From contig JASLCY010000079.1 of assembly GCA_030151925.1 (NCBI GenBank), positions 1 through 5,475 of the forward strand: a DNA stretch of 5,475 nt, given 5' to 3'. The translations under genes and the position numbers were made by a program. A model generated the notes under the pieces. That model was not told the DNA's origin. It worked only from the letters and a program-made list of their open reading frames with translations, and made no database searches. The first letter of the stretch is position 1, and every line of letters begins with the position of its first letter. Shown here in pieces: positions 1 to 4,396 of the stretch. The stretch comes from Oligoflexus sp. (lineage in GTDB: Bacteria; Bdellovibrionota_B; Oligoflexia; Oligoflexales; Oligoflexaceae).

Positions 1-108
1 GAAAGGATGAACTTGGATCTCGTGTAATTCTGCGTGACTCAGGCCTTGATTGACGAAGCTCATAAGCGACAAACTTACACCGAACGTAAGAAGATTCGCC
101 TTCATCAT
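1..108 (-). CDS. Exported protein of unknown function, N-terminal part only (runs off left edge)
   Basis: Reading leftward from an ATG-ATG pair at 108-103, the frame stays open to base 1 and gives 36 residues. The start is supported by a very strong ribosome binding site on the minus strand (GGAGGAGG at 124-117, 8 bases before the ATG). The residues look like a classical Sec signal peptide: Lys3, then a hydrophobic stretch from about residue 4 to 19, then a small-residue cleavage motif S-H-A at 24-26, followed by a polar mature start (ELHEIQVHPF). The product is therefore probably periplasmic or secreted. There is no cysteine at the cleavage site, so it is not a lipoprotein. Too little of the mature protein is present to assign a family. 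It is divergent from the rightward genes and shares the 109-448 upstream region with them. Confidence 0.7.
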   Translation of the reverse strand, partial: MMKANLLTFGVSLSLMSFVNQGLSHAELHEIQVHPF

Positions 109-246
109 CGCCTCGTCCTCCTCCGCTATACAACGGAAATTCAAAAGAAATGATTGAGGCTTGGAAAAAGCCGGAATTCACTCTCGAGCGAATGGGCAAA
201 GGGCGGGAAACTCCGCTGCCATCCTGCGGAGATAGGCGGGAAGGCG

Positions 247-268
247 GCGCGGGAATCCCCGCCCGCGC
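247..268. repeat. GC-rich hairpin in intergenic region
   Basis: GCGCGGG at 247-253 is perfectly complementary to CCCGCGC at 262-268, with an 8-base loop (254-261). No T-run follows on either strand, so it does not look like an intrinsic terminator. It could be a structured 5' leader, or chance in a locally very GC-rich patch. Confidence 0.4.
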
Positions 269-274
269 GCTCGC

Positions 275-310
275 GAGTAAGAATTATTAATCATGATCAA
301 ACTCTTACTC
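275..310. repeat. Composite dyad, possible operator
   Basis: GAGTAAG (275-281) pairs perfectly with CTTACTC (304-310). Nested inside is the near-palindrome TTAATCATGATCAA (287-300), whose 7-base arms differ at one position. The two symmetries are centred within one base of each other (292.5 and 293.5). The stretch is AT-rich against a GC-rich background and sits between divergent genes, as expected for a regulator binding site. The regulator is unknown. Confidence 0.35.
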
Positions 311-448
311 CGAGCGCTCTTTAGCATTTCCGTAAGGCCCCGCGGGAAAAAAACGGGAGGCATGCAGATATCGGGCGACGACGAGACGGGAGTTCTTATA
401 TGATGTTTGAACACCCATCGAAAACATCGCTGCAGCACGGAGAACCAG

Positions 449-829
449 ATGCAACTGGAATTGGAATTTCATGGTTCGGAAATAGCGGAAATCAAGATCG
501 GCGCGAAAGACGAGCTTGAGATCTATCTGAGCCGCGCAGTGGTCGTCCTGAACGGCGAAGCGAAATCCGATCCCATCATCATCTCGGCTTTGATCCGCAT
601 TGGCGGCGCGAAGCTTCCCAAGGCCATGCCGAAAAAAGGCCTGCTCGCCGACGGCGAGCTCTACGGAATCCCCGGCAAGGCCTTGAACGGCAAAATCCCG
701 GTAGACTTTAGTTGCCAGCGGGCCTGCGAGCTGTCATTGTCCTTCGAAGGCGGCGACTACAGCATCAACGGCAAGACCTTTGTCCTGATTCCCGACCTGT
801 CGAAGCTTCCGGCGGAACTGAAGCACTGA
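449..829 (+). CDS. Hypothetical protein, 126 aa
   Basis: I do not recognise this family. The start at ATG 449 is chosen because GGAG (439-442) lies 6 bases upstream. The frame is open further back to a TTG at 407, but that codon lacks a well-spaced binding site and would add 14 residues of unconvincing, Arg/His-rich sequence. The protein has no signal peptide or membrane segment, so it is probably cytoplasmic. Short alternating hydrophobic/polar runs (residues 2-7, 22-34, 43-51, 84-100, 109-115) suggest a mainly beta fold. It contains a C-x-x-x-C pair (Cys89, Cys93), a segment rich in Lys, Pro and Gly (54-82), and a charged C-terminus. Its stop is 11 bases before psuG, so the two are very likely co-transcribed and perhaps translationally coupled. 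That link gives no firm function. Codon use matches the neighbours. Confidence 0.75.
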   Translation: MQLELEFHGSEIAEIKIGAKDELEIYLSRAVVVLNGEAKSDPIIISALIRIGGAKLPKAMPKKGLLADGELYGIPGKALNGKIPVDFSCQRACELSLSFEGGDYSINGKTFVLIPDLSKLPAELKH

Positions 830-840
830 GTTGATCCCCT

Positions 841-1749
841 ATGCATCCTTATCTCGACGTGCAGCCCGAGGTGGCGGAAGCCCTCCAGACCAGCAAACCC
901 GTGGTCGCCCTTGAATCCACGATCATTTCCCACGGCATGCCTTACCCGCAGAATATAGAGATGGCGCGCGAGGTCGAAGCGATCATCCGCGCGGAAGGCG
1001 CGATCCCCGCGACGATCGGCATCATCAAAGGCCGCGTGAAAATCGGCCTCGCCGAAGACGAGCTCCTCGGTTTCGCCCAAAACACCAAGGTCGAGAAGGT
1101 CTCGCGCCGCGATTTCCCCTCGGTGATCGCCGGCCGGCGGGATGGGGCGACGACCGTCGCAGGGACGATGATCGCGGCCGCCTGGGCCGGCATCAAAGTC
1201 TTCGTCACCGGCGGCCTCGGCGGCGTGCACAGAGGCGTGGCCGAGAGCTGGGATATCTCCGCGGATCTCACCGAGCTCCAGCAGACCGACGTCGCCGTCG
1301 TCTGCGCCGGCGTGAAATCGATACTCGATATCCCGAAGACGCTGGAAGTCCTCGAGACGTCGGGCGTGCCCGTGCTCGGTTATCAGACCAGCGATTTCCC
1401 GGCGTTCTTCACGCGCTCGAGCGGTTGCCCCGTGCTCGAATCCTTCGACGATCTCCAAGGCCTCGCCGGCGTCATCAAAGCCAAGAGCGCGATGGGCCTG
1501 AAAGGTGGCGTCGTGGTCGCGAACCCGATCCCGGCCGAGCACGCGCTCGAGACGGCTTATATCAACGGCATCATCGCCGAGGCTTTGCGCGCCGCCGACG
1601 CTCAAGGCATCCAAGGCAAAGCCGTCACGCCCTTCCTCCTCAAGAACATAGTCGAACGCACGAGCGGCAAGAGCCTCAAAGCGAACATCGCTCTCGTGAA
1701 GCACAACGCCAAGGTCGGAGCGCAGCTCGCTCGCGCTCTGGTCCTCTAG
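841..1749 (+). CDS. psuG: Pseudouridine-5'-phosphate glycosidase PsuG
   Basis: PsuG breaks the C-C glycosidic bond of pseudouridine 5'-phosphate, giving uracil and ribose 5-phosphate, in the cytoplasm. It is the second step of pseudouridine salvage, after the kinase PsuK. The 302 residues match the usual length (about 310 in E. coli) and cover the whole single-domain fold. The signature VALESTIISHGMPYPQN is at 22-38. By comparison with remembered E. coli numbering, the catalytic residues are all present: Glu25 (E31), Lys86 in KVSRRDFP (K93), His130 in GGVHRG (H137), Asp142 in SADL (D149, metal site) and Lys159 in GVKSILD (K166). The VTGGLGGVHRG loop is at 122-132 and GYQTSDFPAF at 180-189. 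There is no clear Shine-Dalgarno before ATG 841. The gene starts 11 bases after the previous stop, so reinitiation or coupling is likely. No psuK or pseudouridine transporter is in view. Confidence 0.95.
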   Translation: MHPYLDVQPEVAEALQTSKPVVALESTIISHGMPYPQNIEMAREVEAIIRAEGAIPATIGIIKGRVKIGLAEDELLGFAQNTKVEKVSRRDFPSVIAGRRDGATTVAGTMIAAAWAGIKVFVTGGLGGVHRGVAESWDISADLTELQQTDVAVVCAGVKSILDIPKTLEVLETSGVPVLGYQTSDFPAFFTRSSGCPVLESFDDLQGLAGVIKAKSAMGLKGGVVVANPIPAEHALETAYINGIIAEALRAADAQGIQGKAVTPFLLKNIVERTSGKSLKANIALVKHNAKVGAQLARALVL

Positions 1750-1790
1750 ATCTTCGTTCCGACTCCGCCGCAAAACGGAATCATTGCAGA

Positions 1791-1822
1791 GCCTGTTCGA
1801 TTGGCGTATCAATCGAGCAGGC
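1791..1822 (+). repeat. Strong 13-bp hairpin between psuG and the subtilase gene
   Basis: GCCTGTTCGATTG (1791-1803) pairs with CAATCGAGCAGGC (1810-1822) along 13 bp with one G-U pair and a 6-base loop (GCGTAT). No T-run follows directly. A second, mutually exclusive small stem (AGGCC 1819-1823 with GGCCT 1832-1836) is followed by CCTTTTCT (1837-1844), which is terminator-like but weak. The hairpin could end or protect the psuG transcript, or be a 5' leader element of the subtilase gene. A weak promoter-like pair overlaps it (TTGCAG 1784-1789, 17 bp, TATCAA 1807-1812), so the true start of the downstream transcript is unclear. Confidence 0.55.
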
Positions 1823-1857
1823 CCCACAAGAGGCCTCCTTTTCTAAGCGGAGTTTTT

Positions 1858-3231
1858 ATGCGGAACCGAAATCTCTTGTCTCTCCTGTGTCCTGTCCTCG
1901 TCCTTTCCCTTACGGCTTGCAGTCAAGCTCCTTTGAAACCCAGCTTTCGCGGCGTCCCTCGCAATGCCGTGAACGGCAGTTTCAAGATCGAGATGTCGAA
2001 CGCGCAACCCAATGCCAGCGAACAGCTCTCGACCCTGAAGTCGACCGCTCGTTCGATCGCGCAATCGGTCGGCTGCGATCTCGATCAGGTCGATCCCCTG
2101 GCTTGGGAGGACGGCGCGACGTCCAGCGCTCTCGCCTCGAGCTTCCACGTGAGTTTCAAAGGCTGTCAGCTGGATGGCGAGAAACTCGAGCGGACGCTCG
2201 CCGCCTTCAGCGAGCAGCGCATGGTCAGCGCCGCGGAAGCGGAAGCGAAAGTGCAGCTCAAGTTCACCGAAAACGATCCTGGCAAATCCCGCGAGACCTA
2301 CCTTCCCCAGATCAACCGTGACGAAGTCTGCGACATGGCGAAGACCGAAGGCCGTCAGGTGATCGTCGCCGTCGTCGATTCCGGTGTGGATCGCGCGCAC
2401 CCTGATTTGCAGGACGCCTTCCTGAAAGACGCGAAGGGCGAGGTGATCGGCGCGAACTTCGTGGGCAAGGGCTCGCAGGGCGCTCCTGATACGAACTGGG
2501 ACGACCAGAACGGCCACGGTTCGCACGTCTCGGGCATCATCGCCGCGACCGGCAACAACAAGGCCGGCATCACCGGCATCGCCTCCTGCGCGAACGTGAA
2601 GATCATGCCGGTGCGCGTCATGGATGCGAACGGCTCGGGGACCTCGATCGAGATCGATCGCGGCATCCAATGGGCCATCGCCAAGGGCGCCGACGTCATC
2701 AACCTCTCGCTCGGCAGCGACGTCGCTTACCGCCGCGCTCCGAAATCCCATCCGAGCGCCGTGATGGAGCTGGCGAACGAGAAGGGCGTCGTGGTCTTCG
2801 CCGCCGCCGGCAACGAAGCCTTGAAGCTCGGCCTCGAAGAGGAGCGTGACGCTTACGTCTACAGCTACCCCGCGAGTTACGATCACGTGATCTCGGTGGC
2901 GGCCGTGACCGAGGACAACGTTCTCGCCGACTTCTCCAACTTCGGCGACACCGTGGATATCGCGGCGCCCGGCACCGACATCCTTTCGACCTTCAAAGGG
3001 CATGCGTATCAGTACGAGAGCGGAACCTCGATGGCTTCGCCCGTCGCCGCCGCGGCCTATGCTTTGGCCGTGAGCGTCACCGGACGCAAGCTCTCGACCG
3101 CGGAAGCCGAGCGCATCCTGCCCGAAGCCGTCACCGAGCAAGGGCTTGAGGGCGTGACCTCGGGCGGCGTGATCGATGCGGCCGCGCTTGTGAAGCTGAT
3201 GCAGAAGGATTCTGTTGCAACCGAAGAATGA
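1858..3231 (+). CDS. Lipoprotein subtilisin-like serine protease (S8 family)
   Basis: This is a secreted serine endopeptidase, probably membrane-anchored by a lipid. ATG 1858 is preceded by GGAG (1849-1852) at 5 bases; an in-frame TTG at 1801 lies inside the upstream hairpin and would bury the signal peptide. The 457-residue product begins with a lipoprotein signal (Arg2, Arg4, a hydrophobic core, lipobox L-T-A-C with Cys21). Ser22 at +2 would favour outer-membrane sorting under the enterobacterial rule. Residues about 22-160 are a variable N-terminal region; its HVSFKG...SFHV-type strand pattern near 95-140 could be an I9-like inhibitory propeptide (inference). The subtilase domain spans about 165-445 with the full triad: Asp174 (AVVDSGVDRAHPDL), His220 (NGHGSHVSG) and Ser391 (GTSMASPVAAA). 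Asn319 in AAAGNE is the oxyanion residue. Four further cysteines (73, 103, 158, 244) could form disulfides. No C-terminal repeats or autotransporter domain are present. The substrate is unknown. Confidence 0.93.
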   Translation: MRNRNLLSLLCPVLVLSLTACSQAPLKPSFRGVPRNAVNGSFKIEMSNAQPNASEQLSTLKSTARSIAQSVGCDLDQVDPLAWEDGATSSALASSFHVSFKGCQLDGEKLERTLAAFSEQRMVSAAEAEAKVQLKFTENDPGKSRETYLPQINRDEVCDMAKTEGRQVIVAVVDSGVDRAHPDLQDAFLKDAKGEVIGANFVGKGSQGAPDTNWDDQNGHGSHVSGIIAATGNNKAGITGIASCANVKIMPVRVMDANGSGTSIEIDRGIQWAIAKGADVINLSLGSDVAYRRAPKSHPSAVMELANEKGVVVFAAAGNEALKLGLEEERDAYVYSYPASYDHVISVAAVTEDNVLADFSNFGDTVDIAAPGTDILSTFKGHAYQYESGTSMASPVAAAAYALAVSVTGRKLSTAEAERILPEAVTEQGLEGVTSGGVIDAAALVKLMQKDSVATEE

Positions 3232-3243
3232 GCCTCCTAAGCT

Positions 3244-3275
3244 CGTGCTGGGAGGAAACCTCATGACCCAGCACG
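3244..3275 (+). promoter_or_regulatory. RNA hairpin covering the nitroreductase ribosome binding site
   Basis: In the transcript CGTGCTGGG (3244-3252) is perfectly complementary to CCCAGCACG (3267-3275). The stem continues with AGG (3253-3255) paired to CCT (3259-3261) around an AAA loop. All of the GGGAGG Shine-Dalgarno is then paired, and the start codon lies in a 5-base bulge (CATGA, 3262-3266). A competing pairing exists between CCTCC (3233-3237), just after the subtilase stop codon, and GGAGG (3251-3255). This suggests translation control or coupling to the upstream gene. The pairing is seen in sequence; the function is inference. Confidence 0.5.
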
Positions 3276-3844
3276 CAGCGAATGAATCGATTTATAACTT
3301 CTTAGCGCAGCGCCATAGCGCTGCGCTTCTCGTTGAACCCAAACCTTCACGCCCCGAAATCGAACGCATACTCCAGGTCGCCGCCACCGTTCCCGATCAC
3401 GGCGCTCTCAAACCCTATCGTTTCGTGGTGATCGAAGGCGAGGCGCGGGAAACCTTCGCCGAAGCCCTGCTCGATGCCGCCCACGCTCATAGGCCCGGCG
3501 GGCTCGATGAAGGCATGAAACCCAAGATCAAAGCCAAGGCCTTCGCCGCTCCCCTGCAGATCGTCATCATCTTCAGCCCGAAAGACAGTCCGAAGATCCC
3601 GCGCTGGGAGCAGATGGCCGCCGCCTCATGCACGGGTTATGCCCTTGACCTCGCGGCCAACGCTCTGGGTTATGGTTCGGTCTGGAAGAATTTTGCCTAC
3701 GACCCCGGGCCGAAGATGACTTCCCTTTTTGGATTAAGAGCCGGGGAGGAGGTGCTGGGGTGGGTGAACGTCGGCACCGAGAGAGACCGCGATAGGACCC
3801 CTCGCAGCCCTGTGGATATTGATCAATTCGCGAGATTTATCTGA
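3263..3844 (+). CDS. YdjA-like nitroreductase family protein (putative FMN-dependent NAD(P)H oxidoreductase)
   Basis: This is a small cytoplasmic flavoprotein of the nitroreductase fold; relatives use FMN and NAD(P)H to reduce nitroaromatics, quinones or similar electron acceptors, often with unknown natural substrate. ATG 3263 has a near-ideal GGAGG (3251-3255) 7 bases upstream. A TTG at 3215 is in frame but lies inside the subtilase gene. The 193 residues compare with about 183 for E. coli YdjA, and the same landmarks appear in order: R17-H18-S19, the FMN-phosphate site in place of the usual RRS; PDHGALKPYRFVVIEGE at 44-60; IPRWEQM at 112-118; a conserved GYALDLAANALGYGSVWK helix-turn at 125-142; and GWVNVGT near the C-terminus (166-172). 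There is no signal peptide. It follows the subtilase by 31 bases, so the two probably share a transcript. It lies directly upstream of the MarR-controlled promoter but outside that operon. Confidence 0.88.
   Translation: MTQHAANESIYNFLAQRHSAALLVEPKPSRPEIERILQVAATVPDHGALKPYRFVVIEGEARETFAEALLDAAHAHRPGGLDEGMKPKIKAKAFAAPLQIVIIFSPKDSPKIPRWEQMAAASCTGYALDLAANALGYGSVWKNFAYDPGPKMTSLFGLRAGEEVLGWVNVGTERDRDRTPRSPVDIDQFARFI
3304..3327 (+). repeat. Perfect 10-bp hairpin inside the nitroreductase gene
   Basis: AGCGCAGCGC (3304-3313) and GCGCTGCGCT (3318-3327) are perfect reverse complements around a 4-base loop, CATA. It falls in codons 14-22, which encode the AQRHSAAL segment that includes the FMN-binding RHS. 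It may be a by-product of alanine/arginine codons, or an early mRNA structure that slows translation close to the start. Confidence 0.5.
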
Positions 3845-3875
3845 GCAATTCAAAGCCTTGCGAAAAGCTTCATCG

Positions 3876-3928
3876 AATGATTGATATATCAACTAACTCG
3901 CGATAAGATAGTTGATGTATCAATCATT
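3876..3928. promoter_or_regulatory. Tandem palindromic operators, probably for the adjacent MarR repressor
   Basis: Two MarR-type palindromes are present: TTGATATATCAA (3881-3892, perfect) and TTGATGTATCAA (3912-3923, arms of 5 perfect). Their centres are 31 bp apart, close to three helical turns, which places both dimers on the same DNA face. They sit in a larger inverted repeat: bases 3876-3895 match the reverse complement of 3909-3928 at 19 of 20 positions, around a 13-base spacer. The size and ATC/GAT-type symmetry are typical for MarR-family dimers, and the location directly before marR and across its promoter indicates autorepression. Binding itself is inferred. Confidence 0.8.
3881..3909 (+). 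promoter_or_regulatory. Sigma-70-type promoter of the marR-emrA-emrB operon
   Basis: A -35 box TTGATA (3881-3886, 5 of 6 to consensus) and a -10 box TAAGAT (3904-3909, 4 of 6) are separated by exactly 17 bp. The predicted transcript start is near 3916, giving a leader of about 28 bases to the MarR ATG at 3944. The -35 box lies wholly inside operator 1, and the predicted start is inside operator 2, so a bound repressor would block RNA polymerase. Confidence 0.65.
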
Positions 3929-3943
3929 GAGGACACCGTTCCG

Positions 3944-4363
3944 ATGGTTCCTTCTGAAGTACTCGAATCCTATAAGGCTCTCCGCCGCGCCCTGGCGCTC
4001 TTGAAATCACGGGTCACCAAGAACCTGGATCTTAGCGATAACCAGTTCTCTTTCCTTTTCCGCCTGTATGAATCCAGCGCCAGCATGGGGCAGCTCGCCG
4101 AATTCGCCGTGACCGATAAAGCCTCCACCACCCGCACCGTCGCCCTCATGGAAAAAGCCGGACTCGTCCGCCGCGTCGCCGATGAGCAGGACAAACGCAT
4201 CGTGCGCATCGAACTCACGGGCGCCGGCAAGACTATGGCACGAAAAACGCAAGACATCCGTGATGAAGTCGCGAGCAGGCTCGAGAGCGCCCTGAACAAG
4301 GCGGAGCGGAAGCAATTCACGCAGCTGGTCGCGAAGATAGTCGATCACCTTGAAAAACACTGA
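3944..4363 (+). CDS. MarR-family transcriptional repressor
   Basis: This is a cytoplasmic winged-helix repressor of 139 residues, a normal length for the family, expected to act as a dimer and release DNA on binding a small molecule. ATG 3944 is chosen because the in-frame TTG at 3881 is part of the -35 box and upstream of the predicted transcript start. The likely binding site is GAGGA (3929-3933), 10 bases from the ATG, a slightly long spacing. Helices at about 5-25 and 102-137 form the dimer interface. The DNA-binding part is MGQLAEFAVTDKASTTRTV (48-66), with the recognition helix at about 58-72 and the wing at about 76-90 (RRVADEQDKRIVRIELTGAG), including the family-typical D-x-x-D-K-R (Asp80, Asp83, Arg85). 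It contains no cysteine, so OhrR-type peroxide sensing is excluded. The EmrA-like gene follows 33 bases later; the pair resembles E. coli emrR-emrAB. Confidence 0.93.
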   Translation: MVPSEVLESYKALRRALALLKSRVTKNLDLSDNQFSFLFRLYESSASMGQLAEFAVTDKASTTRTVALMEKAGLVRRVADEQDKRIVRIELTGAGKTMARKTQDIRDEVASRLESALNKAERKQFTQLVAKIVDHLEKH

Positions 4364-4396
4364 TCCCAACTTTTCCCAGCAAAGGATGCAAATATC

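Larger units (their letters stand above)
109..448. other. Gene-free divergent intergenic stretch
   Basis: These 340 bases separate the leftward exported-protein gene from the rightward 449-829 gene. Near its left end is the minus-strand ribosome binding site (117-124). The middle holds a GC-rich hairpin (247-268) and a composite dyad (275-310). Further right is an 8-bp palindrome CCCGCGGG (339-346) followed by seven A residues. A minus-strand open frame crosses 178-438 but has no recognisable protein character. I saw no convincing sigma-70 promoter pair for either direction. A well-spaced GGGAG (388-392) precedes an ATG at 400 that opens only a 39-codon frame (see findings). Confidence 0.6.

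Noticed and set aside
339..353. CCCGCGGG followed by seven A residues as a minus-strand or plus-strand terminator
   Set aside because: The palindrome has no room for a loop, and the A-run is on the wrong side for a T-tract in either direction.
178..438. Minus-strand 86-codon frame in the intergenic region
   Set aside because: No clear ribosome binding site, mixed composition and no motif. It lies across the dyad and hairpin elements, so a regulatory region is more likely.
407..448. TTG at 407 as the start of the 126-aa gene
   Set aside because: The nearest GGGAG is 14 bases away, whereas ATG 449 has GGAG at 6 bases.
757..1827. Long minus-strand open frame (356 codons) opposite psuG
   Set aside because: It mirrors psuG, which has a full set of catalytic residues. 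The translation is rich in Arg, Asp, Gly and His, as expected when GC-rich codons are read backwards, and has no recognisable motif.
1801..1857. TTG at 1801 as the subtilase start
   Set aside because: It lies in the intergenic hairpin and would place 19 polar residues before the lipoprotein signal peptide.
1425..2321. Plus-strand frame of 298 codons overlapping the end of psuG and start of the subtilase
   Set aside because: Extremely Arg/Ser/Gln-rich out-of-frame reading of two real genes; it crosses the intergenic hairpin and lacks a domain.
1843..3264. Long minus-strand open frame (473 codons) opposite the subtilase gene
   Set aside because: An antisense shadow of the strongly codon-biased protease gene; low-complexity composition and no domain.
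3881..3943. TTG at 3881 as the MarR start, adding 21 residues
   Set aside because: The codon is part of the -35 box and upstream of the predicted transcript start. The added residues would be encoded by the operators, and MarR proteins normally begin near ATG 3944.
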